From: Streptomyces sp. NBC_01233
GTDB taxonomy: Bacteria; Actinomycetota; Actinomycetes; Streptomycetales; Streptomycetaceae
Direction of reading: 5' to 3'
Assembly (NCBI RefSeq): GCF_035989305.1
Contig: NZ_CP108514.1
Location: forward strand, 6,366,501-6,430,500
DNA length: 64,000 nt
Part shown: piece after piece, positions 41,709 through 49,495 of the stretch
Layout: each line of letters opens with the position of its first letter
How positions within the stretch are numbered: position 1 is the first letter of the stretch
Notes under the pieces: generated by a model
Databases searched by the model: none
Seen by the model: the letters and a program-made list of their open reading frames with translations, nothing else
Told to the model about the DNA's origin: nothing
Made by a program: the position numbers and the translations under genes

Positions 41709-42969
41709 CGAGACGCAGCGGGGCCTGGCCCCAGGCGCAGAGTCCCGTGAGAGCAAGGGGCCGCGCCACGCGGCACCCAGGAAGTCGCTGCTGAACAAGA
41801 TCCAGATACCCGTCGGCAAGACGATGGCGCTCGCGGCGATGCCGACGGCCGTGTTCGTCGGGATGGGCATGGCGCCGAAGCTGGCCGTGGCCGACGACAA
41901 GGAGATCCCCTTCGCGCCCGGGCCGTGCGTCACGCGGTCCGACGAACCCGCGGAGACCGAGTCGAAGTCGCCGTCCCCGACGCCGTCGACGACGCCTTCG
42001 CCGAGCGCCTCGCCCAGTGCGACGCCCTCGCCGTCCGCGTCCGCAGCAGCGAAGCCCAAGCCGACGACGAGCGCCTCGCCGTCGGCGACCACGCCCCCGG
42101 CGAAGCAGGAGGCGGCCCCGGCCGCCACCCCGACGCCGACCAAGAGCACGAACCCGCTGGACCCGCTGGGTGTCGGCGACGCGCTCAAGGGCCTCTTCGA
42201 CGAGCTCGGCCGGCCCCTCAAGGACGGCCAGGCGACACCCACCCCGACGCCCACCCCCACGCCGTCCACGACCGCCAAGCCGACCCCGGACCCGGCCGCG
42301 GACGCGATCCGCGACGCGGCGAAGCAGGCGGGCGTCGACGTCTCGGAGCTGTCCGACGAGGTCAAGGACACCGCGAAGACCCCGAAGGACGAGACGGGCA
42401 AGGCGGGCGAGCGGGAGAACAAGGACAAGGACGAGGACGAGGCCAAGCCCGAGGAGTCGAAGGACCCGGACGGGAAGGAACCCTTCCCCTGCCCGACCCA
42501 CGACGCCAAGGCGCTGGCCGACGCCGAGCTGGAGCAGGGCATCCCGCTCCTGCCGGACGAGCCCTGGTACCTCGACAGCTCGCTGCTGACCCTCTACGGC
42601 CTGGACTACCACGGCATCGTCGAGGTGAAGACCGGCAGCGGCAAGATCAAGAAGGTCCTGAAGTTCACCGCGGACTCGCTGGACATCAAGGACCTGTACC
42701 AGACGGTCGGCAAGGACGGGAACGTCGCCCACCTGAAGTCGCGTCCGGGCTCCACGTCCAAGATCCGCGGCGGCACGGTGACGATGTACACCGAGAGCCT
42801 CAAGGGGAACCTGTTCGGACTGATCCCGATCGAGTTCACCCCGAACAGCCCGCCGCCCCTGAACGTCCCCTTCGCGTTCTTCACGGACGTCAAGGTCGTC
42901 CAGGCCGGCCAGTTCGGCGGCACCCTGACCGTCCCGGGCCTGAAGAACTACATCGGACCGCCGGAGTAG
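41698..42969 (+). CDS. Exported Pro/Thr-rich protein of the DUF6230-DUF6114 cluster
   Basis: A 423-residue protein starting at GTG 41698 (GGGAGG just upstream), overlapping the DUF6114 stop. A basic N-terminus precedes a hydrophobic leader (GKTMALAAMPTAVFVGMGMA) ending APKLAVADD. About 170 residues of Ser/Thr/Pro/Ala-rich and then Lys/Asp/Glu-rich linker follow, then a folded C-terminal domain of about 165 residues (FPCPTHDAKALADAELEQGI, YLDSSLLTLYGLDYHGIVEV, LTVPGLKNYIGPPE). The long linker suggests the C-terminal domain is displayed across the cell wall. Function unknown. Confidence 0.85.
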   Translation: MRGDETQRGLAPGAESRESKGPRHAAPRKSLLNKIQIPVGKTMALAAMPTAVFVGMGMAPKLAVADDKEIPFAPGPCVTRSDEPAETESKSPSPTPSTTPSPSASPSATPSPSASAAAKPKPTTSASPSATTPPAKQEAAPAATPTPTKSTNPLDPLGVGDALKGLFDELGRPLKDGQATPTPTPTPTPSTTAKPTPDPAADAIRDAAKQAGVDVSELSDEVKDTAKTPKDETGKAGERENKDKDEDEAKPEESKDPDGKEPFPCPTHDAKALADAELEQGIPLLPDEPWYLDSSLLTLYGLDYHGIVEVKTGSGKIKKVLKFTADSLDIKDLYQTVGKDGNVAHLKSRPGSTSKIRGGTVTMYTESLKGNLFGLIPIEFTPNSPPPLNVPFAFFTDVKVVQAGQFGGTLTVPGLKNYIGPPE

Positions 42970-42998
42970 TCCCGTACGGCAGCGGTCACCTGGAACAC

Positions 42999-43049
42999 AC
43001 CGAGGGCGGCACCCCGGATCCCGATCGGATCCGCGGTGCCGCCCTCGGT
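42999..43049. terminator. Bidirectional terminator, 15-bp stem
   Basis: ACCGAGGGCGGCACC pairs perfectly with GGTGCCGCCCTCGGT; inside, CGGATC and GATCCG extend the stem. It lies between the convergent exported-protein and pyk genes. Confidence 0.9.
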
Positions 43050-43116
43050 CTCTGTGCGGCAGAGTTCAGGCTTCAGGCGGTGCGGTGAAGGAACCTCCCA
43101 GCGGTGGCCGGGGGAC

Positions 43117-44547
43117 TCAGTCGCGGGCGCCGCCGCCCAGGTGGTGGACCCGGACCATGTTGGTCGTGCCCGGGACACCGGGGGGCGAGCCGGCGGTGAT
43201 GATCACGGTGTCACCCTCGTTGTAGCGGCCGAGCTTGAGCAGCTCGCCGTCCACCAGGTCGACCATCGCGTCGGTGTTGTCCACGTGCGGGACGACGTAC
43301 GACTCGACGCCCCAGCTCAGCGAGAGCTGGTTGCGGGTGTTGACGTCCGTGGTGAAGGCCAGGATCGGCTGCGTGGAGCGGTAGCGCGACAGGCGGCGGG
43401 CGGTGTCCCCGGACTGGGTGAAGGCGATGAGGGCCTTCCCGTCGAGGAACTCCGCGATCTCGCAGGCCGCGCGGGCGACGGCGCCGCCCTGGGTACGGGG
43501 CTTCTTGCCCGGGACCAGCGGCTGCAGGCCCTTGGCGAGGAGCTCCTCCTCGGCCGCCGTGACGATCTTCGACATCGTCTTGACGGTCTCGATCGGGTAG
43601 GCGCCCACCGAGGACTCGGCGGACAGCATGACCGCGTCCGCGCCGTCGAGGATCGCGTTGGCGACGTCGGAGGCCTCCGCGCGGGTCGGGCGGGAGTTGG
43701 TGATCATCGACTCCATCATCTGGGTCGCGACGATCACCGGCTTGGCGTTGCGGCGGCACATCTCGATGAGCCGCTTCTGGACCATCGGGACCTTCTCGAG
43801 CGGGTACTCGACGGCCAGGTCGCCACGGGCCACCATGACCGCGTCGAAGGCGTCGACCACGGCCGCCATGTTCTCGACGGCCTGCGGCTTCTCCACCTTG
43901 GCGATGACGGGGACCCGGCGTCCCTCCTCGTCCATCACCTTGTGGACGTCCTTGACGTCGTTGGCGTCGCGGACGAAGGACAGGGCGACCATGTCGCAGC
44001 CCATCCGCAGGGCGAAGCGGAGGTCGTCGACGTCCTTCTCCGACAGGGCGGGGACGTTCACGGCGGCACCCGGCAGGTTGATGCCCTTGTGGTCCGAGAT
44101 GACACCGCCCTCGATGACGATGGTCTTGACCCGGGGGCCCTCGACCTCGGTCACCCGGAGCTCGACGTTGCCGTCGTTGATCAGGATCTGGTCACTCTTG
44201 GCGACGTCGCCCGGGAGACCCTTGTAGGTGGTGCCGCAGATGGACTTGTCACCCGGGACGTCCTCGGTGGTGATGGTGAACTCGTCACCGCGCACCAGCT
44301 CGACGGGACCCTCGGCGAAGGTCTCCAGACGGATCTTCGGGCCCTGGAGGTCGGCGAGGACGCCAACGGCGCGCCCGGTGTCCTCGGAGACCTGCCGGAC
44401 GCGGTCGTACCGCTCCTGGTGTTCTGCCTGGGATCCGTGGCTGAAGTTGAATCGGGCCACGTTCATACCTGCCTCGATGAGCGCTTTCAGCTGCTCATAC
44501 GAGTCGACGGCGGGGCCCAGCGTGCAGACGATTTTGGAACGGCGCAT
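43117..44547 (-). CDS. pyk: Pyruvate kinase
   Basis: A 476-residue pyruvate kinase converting phosphoenolpyruvate and ADP to pyruvate and ATP. Features are the N-terminal RRSKIVCTLGPAVDSYEQLK, the substrate region NVARFNFSHGSQAEHQER, the catalytic signature VIAKVEKPQAVENMAAVV (IxKxExxxG type) and MVARGDLAVEYPLEKVPMVQ, and the C-terminal allosteric domain (KALIAFTQSGDTARRLSRYR). Length is normal. The ATG at 44547 is conserved. It is not operonic with ackA; a short palindrome lies between them. Confidence 0.97.
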   Translation of the reverse strand: MRRSKIVCTLGPAVDSYEQLKALIEAGMNVARFNFSHGSQAEHQERYDRVRQVSEDTGRAVGVLADLQGPKIRLETFAEGPVELVRGDEFTITTEDVPGDKSICGTTYKGLPGDVAKSDQILINDGNVELRVTEVEGPRVKTIVIEGGVISDHKGINLPGAAVNVPALSEKDVDDLRFALRMGCDMVALSFVRDANDVKDVHKVMDEEGRRVPVIAKVEKPQAVENMAAVVDAFDAVMVARGDLAVEYPLEKVPMVQKRLIEMCRRNAKPVIVATQMMESMITNSRPTRAEASDVANAILDGADAVMLSAESSVGAYPIETVKTMSKIVTAAEEELLAKGLQPLVPGKKPRTQGGAVARAACEIAEFLDGKALIAFTQSGDTARRLSRYRSTQPILAFTTDVNTRNQLSLSWGVESYVVPHVDNTDAMVDLVDGELLKLGRYNEGDTVIITAGSPPGVPGTTNMVRVHHLGGGARD

Positions 44548-44575
44548 GACTGGATCCTATCGGTTTGTTTCGTAG

Positions 44576-44587
44576 CGGAATATTCCG
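44576..44587. promoter_or_regulatory. 12-bp palindrome between pyk and ackA
   Basis: CGGAATATTCCG is perfectly palindromic and lies 29 bases upstream of the pyk start. It is a candidate operator in the pyk promoter region. Confidence 0.35.
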
Positions 44588-44608
44588 ACTGGTGGAAAGT
44601 CCAAGTGA

Positions 44609-45823
44609 CTATCGAGTAACCAGCGCATACGCCTGGGTGGCGATCTCCAGTTCCTCATCCGTCGGGACCACCGCCACGGCCACCCGGGCGTACTCCGCCG
44701 AGACCAGCCGCGGCTCGCCGGAGCGCACGGCATTGGCCTGCAGGTCCAGCGCCAGGCCCAGCTCGGCCAGGCCGTCCAGCGCGGCCTCGCGGACCTGGTG
44801 GGCGTTCTCGCCGACCCCGGCGGTGAACGCCACCGCGTCCACCCGCCCCAGGACCGCCGAGTAGGCGCCGATGTACTTCTTCAGCCGGTGGACGTACGCG
44901 GCGAAGGCGAGGCTCGCCGCCTCGTCGCCCTCGCCCGCCCGCCGGAGCACCTCGCGCATGTCGTTGTCGCCGCACATGCCCAGCAGACCGCTCTTCTTGT
45001 TCAGGAGCGAATCGATCTCATCCACCGAGAGGCCACCCACCCGCGCCAGGTGGAAGACGACCGCCGGATCGAGATCGCCCGAACGGGTCCCCATGACCAG
45101 CCCCTCCAGCGGGGTCAGGCCCATGGACGTCTCCACACACACCCCGCCCCGCACCGCGGAGGCGGAGGCGCCGTTGCCCAGGTGCAGCACGATCACGTTC
45201 ACGTCCTCCACCGGCCTGCCGAGCAGCGCGGCCGTCGCCCGGGAGACGTAGGCGTGGGAGGTTCCGTGGAAGCCGTACCGCCGGATGGAGTACGCGTCGG
45301 CCGTCGCGGCGTCGATCGCGTACCGCGCCACGTACTCCGGCATCGTCGAGTGGAAGGCGGTGTCGAAGACGGCCACCTGCGGGATGTCCGCGCGCAGGGA
45401 GCGCGCCACCTCGATGCCCGTCACGTTCGCCGGGTTGTGCAGCGGTGCCAGCGGGATCAGGTTCCGGATCTCCGCCAGCACCTCGTCGTCGATCACGGTC
45501 GGCTCGGTGAACTTCGTCCCGCCGTGCACCACCCGGTGCCCCACCGCCGCCAGTTCTTCCGAGTCCAGGCCCGTCCCGTCGGCGGCGAGCTCCGCGGCCA
45601 CGGCCTTCAGCGCGGCCTCGTGGTCCGCGATCGGGCCGAGCTGCTCGCGCTTGCCGCCGGCGGCGCCCGGGCCGGTCAGCGGCTCGTGCACCAGCCGCGA
45701 GGTCTCCTCGCCGATCCGCTCCACCAGACCGACCGCGAGCCGGGACCGGTCCGCCATGTCGAGGAGCTGGTACTTGACCGACGAGGAGCCGGAGTTGAGG
45801 ACGAGTACGCGCGATGCGGTCAC
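44609..45823 (-). CDS. ackA: Acetate kinase
   Basis: A 404-residue acetate kinase (acetyl phosphate + ADP to acetate + ATP). The two ASKHA signatures are present: VLVLNSGSSSVKYQL at the start and YGFHGTSHAYVSRA; also HRVVHGG, VFDTAFHSTMPEY and LHLGNGASASAV. The Arg of MGTRSGDLDP and Glu of GVGENAHQVRE complete the site. GTG 45823. It follows pta in the same direction with 59 bases between, holding a (GGGGA)6 tract. Confidence 0.96.
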   Translation of the reverse strand: MTASRVLVLNSGSSSVKYQLLDMADRSRLAVGLVERIGEETSRLVHEPLTGPGAAGGKREQLGPIADHEAALKAVAAELAADGTGLDSEELAAVGHRVVHGGTKFTEPTVIDDEVLAEIRNLIPLAPLHNPANVTGIEVARSLRADIPQVAVFDTAFHSTMPEYVARYAIDAATADAYSIRRYGFHGTSHAYVSRATAALLGRPVEDVNVIVLHLGNGASASAVRGGVCVETSMGLTPLEGLVMGTRSGDLDPAVVFHLARVGGLSVDEIDSLLNKKSGLLGMCGDNDMREVLRRAGEGDEAASLAFAAYVHRLKKYIGAYSAVLGRVDAVAFTAGVGENAHQVREAALDGLAELGLALDLQANAVRSGEPRLVSAEYARVAVAVVPTDEELEIATQAYALVTR

Positions 45824-45852
45824 GATGGAGGTCTTTCCTTGTCTCGGGCGGT

Positions 45853-45882
45853 GGGGAGGGGAGGGGAGGGGAGGGGAGGGGA
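45853..45882. repeat. (GGGGA)6 tandem repeat between pta and ackA
   Basis: Six perfect GGGGA units run directly up to the pta stop codon. On the template strand of the pta-ackA transcript this can form a G-quadruplex; the mRNA carries the C-rich complement. Confidence 0.9.
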
Positions 45883-47973
45883 TCAGGCGGTGGCCGCGGG
45901 CGACGGCGCGCCCTGCGCCTGGATCGCGGTGATGGCCACGGTGGTGACGATGTCCTGCACGAGCGCGCCGCGCGAGAGGTCGTTGACCGGCTTGCGCAGA
46001 CCCTGGAGCACCGGGCCGACCGCCACCGCGCCCGCCGAACGCTGCACGGCCTTGTACGTGTTGTTGCCGGTGTTGAGGTCGGGGAAGATCAGCACCGTCG
46101 CGCGGCCGGCCACCTCCGACCCGGGGAGCTTGGTCGCGGCGACCGAGGGCTCCACGGCCGCGTCGTACTGGATCGGGCCCTCGATCTGCAGGTCGGGACG
46201 CTGCTGGCGGACGAGCTCGGTGGCCTTGCGGACCTTGTCCACGTCCGCGCCCGAACCGGAGGTGCCGGTCGAGTACGAGAGCATCGCGATCCGCGGCTCG
46301 ACGCCGAAGGCGGCGGCGGTGGCGGCCGACTGGACGGCGATGTCGGCGAGCTGCTCGGCGTTCGGGTCCGGATTGACGGCGCAGTCGCCGTAGACGAGGA
46401 CCCGGTCGGCCAGGCACATGAAGAAGACCGAGGAGACGATCGACGCCTCCGGCTTGGTCTTGATGATCTCGAAGGCCGGGCGGATGGTCGCCGCGGTGGA
46501 GTGCACCGAGCCGGAGACCATGCCGTCGGCCAGGCCCCGCTGGACCATCAGCGTGCCGAAGTAATTGACGTCGGTGACCACGTCGTTGGCGAGCTCGATG
46601 GTCATGCCCTTGTGGGCGCGGACCTCGGCGTAGTACTCGGAGAAGCCCGCCCGCATCGGGGAGGTCGCCGGGTCGATGATCTGCGCGCCGGAGATGTCGA
46701 TGCCGAGGTCGCCGGCCTTCTTCAGGATCACCTGCTCGTCTCCGAGCAGGGTCAGGTCGCAGACGCCCCGGCGCAGCACCACGTCCGCGGCGCGCAGCAC
46801 GCGCTCCTCGGTGCCCTCGGGCAGGACGACGCGGCGGCGTTCGGAGCGGGCCCGCTCCAGCAGCTCGTGCTCGAACATCATCGGGGTGACCCGCTCCGAG
46901 CGGGCCACCGAGAGCAGGTCGCGCAGCTCGCCGGTGTTCACGTGCCGCTCGAAGACGCCGAGCGCGGTCTCCAGCTTGCGCGGGGTCGCGGAGTTCAGCC
47001 GGCTCTGCAGCGAGAAGAGTTCGGCGGCGGTCGGGAAGCTGTTGCCGGCCACCGACACCACGGGCGTGCCCGGGGCCAGCTTCGAGGCGAGCGTCAGGAC
47101 GTCCTTGCCCGGGCGCTCGTTCAGGGTGAGCAGCACACCGGCGATCGGCGGGGTGCCCGAGGTGTGCGCGGCCAGCGCCCCGATGACCAGGTCGGAGCGG
47201 TCGCCGGGGGTGACCACCAGGCATCCGGGGGTCAGGGCGTTCAGGAAGTTCGGCAGCATGGCGCCGCCGAAGACGAAGTCCAGGGCGTCGCGGGCCAGCC
47301 CGGCCTCGTCGCCGAGGAGCACCTCGCCGCCGAGCGCCCGGGTGATCTGGGCGACGGTCGGGGCGGAGAGCGACTTGTCGTCCGGCAGTACGTAGCAGGG
47401 CACGGGGAGCCGGGCGGCCAGCCGCTCGGCTATGAGGTCGCGGTCCTCCGCGGCCACCCGGTTGACGACCATCGCGACGACGTGGCAGCCCAGGGTTTCG
47501 TAGGCGCGGTAGGCGTTGCGGGCCTCGGCGCGCACCGCCTCGGCGTGGTGCTTGGTGCCGCCGACGACGGGGATGACGACCGCGCCCAGCTCGTTGGCGA
47601 GGCGGGCGTTGAGCGCCAGCTCGTCCGGGAGGTTGGTGTCCGCGTAGTCGGTGCCGAGGACGAGCATGACCTCGTAGTCGCGGGCCACCCGGTGGTAGCG
47701 GTCGACCAGCCCGGAGACGAGTTCGTCGGTGCCCTTCTCGGCCAGGATCGCCGAGGCCTCCTCGTAGTCCATCCCGAAGGCGGTCGCCGAGTCCTGGTCG
47801 ATCCGGTAGCGGGCCTTCAGGAGCTCGAAGAGGAGGTCCGGTCCGTCGTGGAGCAACGGACGGTAGACGCCGACCCGGCCCGTCTGCCGGGTCAGGAGCT
47901 CCATGATCCCCAGCTCGACGACCTGGCGGCCGTCCCCCCGCTCGATACCGGTCACGTACACGCTGCGCGTCAC
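45883..47973 (-). CDS. pta: Phosphate acetyltransferase
   Basis: A 696-residue long-form Pta (acetyl-CoA + phosphate to acetyl phosphate). The N-terminal P-loop-like domain (SVYVTGIERGDGRQVVELGI), the central DRTGG domain and the C-terminal PTA_PTB catalytic domain (VVLPEGTEERVLRAADVVL, then YGDCAVNPDPNAEQLADIAV and LIFPDLNTGNNTYKAVQRSA) are all present. I use GTG 47973 (GGAG seven bases upstream, conserved MTRSVYVTG); ATG 47991 is possible. With ackA it forms the acetate pathway. Confidence 0.96.
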   Translation of the reverse strand: MTRSVYVTGIERGDGRQVVELGIMELLTRQTGRVGVYRPLLHDGPDLLFELLKARYRIDQDSATAFGMDYEEASAILAEKGTDELVSGLVDRYHRVARDYEVMLVLGTDYADTNLPDELALNARLANELGAVVIPVVGGTKHHAEAVRAEARNAYRAYETLGCHVVAMVVNRVAAEDRDLIAERLAARLPVPCYVLPDDKSLSAPTVAQITRALGGEVLLGDEAGLARDALDFVFGGAMLPNFLNALTPGCLVVTPGDRSDLVIGALAAHTSGTPPIAGVLLTLNERPGKDVLTLASKLAPGTPVVSVAGNSFPTAAELFSLQSRLNSATPRKLETALGVFERHVNTGELRDLLSVARSERVTPMMFEHELLERARSERRRVVLPEGTEERVLRAADVVLRRGVCDLTLLGDEQVILKKAGDLGIDISGAQIIDPATSPMRAGFSEYYAEVRAHKGMTIELANDVVTDVNYFGTLMVQRGLADGMVSGSVHSTAATIRPAFEIIKTKPEASIVSSVFFMCLADRVLVYGDCAVNPDPNAEQLADIAVQSAATAAAFGVEPRIAMLSYSTGTSGSGADVDKVRKATELVRQQRPDLQIEGPIQYDAAVEPSVAATKLPGSEVAGRATVLIFPDLNTGNNTYKAVQRSAGAVAVGPVLQGLRKPVNDLSRGALVQDIVTTVAITAIQAQGAPSPAATA

Positions 47974-48023
47974 GCCCGCACTCCGTCCCATGCTGTGGAT
48001 GTCTGTTTGGTCTGGCTTGACCC

Positions 48024-48042
48024 CTTGACAATACCTCTGTCA
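48024..48042. promoter_or_regulatory. TTGACA dyad in the pta-pfkA divergent region
   Basis: TTGACA-ATACCTC-TGTCAA is a perfect 6-7-6 inverted repeat that offers a consensus -35 on both strands. On the plus strand a -10-like TAGGGC follows 17 bases later. It could be the shared promoter or operator of pta and pfkA. Confidence 0.5.
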
Positions 48043-48197
48043 ATAGATAGGGCGCCCCCCGGGAAAGGGCCTGGCCAGGGGGGTCGAAAGGCCCGGAGGG
48101 GGGAGCGGCACAAGACGCGCGGCACCCCGAGCCCGTGGAACAATCGGACAGGCTTCACCATTACGCCCTTCATATGTACGGCAGGAGACACAGCACG

Positions 48198-49223
48198 ATG
48201 CGTATCGGAGTTCTCACCGCAGGCGGCGACTGTCCGGGCCTCAACGCTGTCATCCGGTCGGTCGTACACCGCGCCCTGGTCGGGCACGGGGACGAGGTCA
48301 TCGGTTTCGAGGACGGCTTCAAGGGCCTCCTCGACGGCCACTTCCGCCCCCTCGACATCAATGCCGTCAGCGGCATTCTCGCCCGCGGCGGCACGATCCT
48401 CGGCTCGGCGCGCATGGAGCGCTCCCGCCTGCACGAGGCCGCCGAGAACGCCCGGGAGCTGGCGACGCGCTACGGCATCGACGCCCTCATCCCGATCGGC
48501 GGCGAAGGCACCCTGACCGCCGCCCGGATGCTGTCGGACGCCGGGATGCCGGTCGTCGGCGTGCCGAAGACCATCGACAACGACATCTCCTCCACCGACC
48601 GCACCTTCGGCTTCGACACCGCCGTCATGGTCGCCACCGAGGCCATCGACCGCCTCAAGACCACCGCCGAATCGCACCAGCGCGTGATGGTCGTCGAGGT
48701 GATGGGCCGCCACGCGGGCTGGATCGCCCTGGAGTCCGGCATGGCCGGCGGCGCCCACGGCATCTGCCTGCCGGAGCGCCCCTTCGAGGTGGACGCCCTG
48801 GTGAAGATGGTGGAGGAACGATTCTCCCGCGGTAAGAAGTTCGCCGTCATCTGCGTCGCCGAGGGCGCCCACCCGGCCGAGGGTTCCATGCCGTACGAGA
48901 AGGGCGCGATCGACCAGTACGGTCACGAGCGCTTCGCCGGCATCGGCAACCGCCTCGCGATCGAGCTGGAGCACCGCCTCGGCAAGGAGGCCCGCCCCGT
49001 CATCCTCGGCCACGTCCAGCGCGGCGGTGTGCCCACCGCGTACGACCGCGTCCTGGCCACCCGCTTCGGCTGGCACGCCGTCGAGGCCGTCCACCGCGGC
49101 GACTTCGGCAACATGACCGCCCTGCGGGGCACCGACATCGTGATGGCCCCGCTCGCCTCCGCGACCACGGAGCTGAAGACGGTCCCCGAGGACCGCATGT
49201 ACGAGGCGGAGTCCGTCTTCTGA
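48198..49223 (+). CDS. pfkA: 6-phosphofructokinase
   Basis: A 341-residue group III phosphofructokinase, phosphorylating fructose 6-phosphate. MRIGVLTAGGDCPGLNAVIR is the nucleotide-binding start; PIGGEGTLTAARML and PKTIDNDISSTDRTFGFDTA carry the active site. Gly in GGEGT with Lys in PKTIDNDI is the combination of actinobacterial ATP-dependent enzymes rather than PPi ones. RBS AGGAG, ATG 48198. It may be one of several paralogues. Confidence 0.95.
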   Translation: MRIGVLTAGGDCPGLNAVIRSVVHRALVGHGDEVIGFEDGFKGLLDGHFRPLDINAVSGILARGGTILGSARMERSRLHEAAENARELATRYGIDALIPIGGEGTLTAARMLSDAGMPVVGVPKTIDNDISSTDRTFGFDTAVMVATEAIDRLKTTAESHQRVMVVEVMGRHAGWIALESGMAGGAHGICLPERPFEVDALVKMVEERFSRGKKFAVICVAEGAHPAEGSMPYEKGAIDQYGHERFAGIGNRLAIELEHRLGKEARPVILGHVQRGGVPTAYDRVLATRFGWHAVEAVHRGDFGNMTALRGTDIVMAPLASATTELKTVPEDRMYEAESVF

Positions 49224-49227
49224 CCCG

Positions 49228-49319
49228 CCCGGCCGGTACCCGCGCCCCCGCCCGGCCGGTACCCGCGCCCCCGCCGGGCCGGTACCCGCGCCCCCGCCCG
49301 GCCGGTACCTCCGGCCCCG
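49228..49319. repeat. Four tandem 23-bp units after pfkA
   Basis: Units at 49228, 49251, 49274 and 49297, each of form CCCGGCCGGTACCCGCGCC plus CCCG; the first two are identical, the third differs at one base and the fourth is degenerate. Each has the palindrome GGCCGGTACC-like core. No unique spacers, so not CRISPR. Confidence 0.9.
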
Positions 49320-49333
49320 CTTTCCCGCCGGAC

Positions 49334-49360
49334 GGCCCCGGAGACCAGTGCTCCGGGGCC
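49334..49360 (+). terminator. Hairpin after the tandem repeat
   Basis: GGCCCCGGAG-ACCAGTG-CTCCGGGGCC, a perfect 10-bp stem and 7-base loop, a probable end of the pfkA transcript. Confidence 0.7.
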
Positions 49361-49495
49361 GCTCCGCGCCCCGGACCCCGCTGGTTAAGATTCCGGCCGG
49401 GGGATAGGTCGGCCGAGTCGTGTGGACGGATCGGGCCTGCGTGTCCGGGCCCGTCCTCCGCTCGCACGCACTCGATGGAAAGGTGCCCCACTCCC

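Noticed and set aside
45814..48516. 900-codon plus-strand frame opposite pta
   Set aside because: Antisense of a well-defined Pta; composition unlike a protein.
49228..49319. CRISPR-like repeat array
   Set aside because: The 23-bp units are contiguous without unique spacers and no cas gene is nearby.
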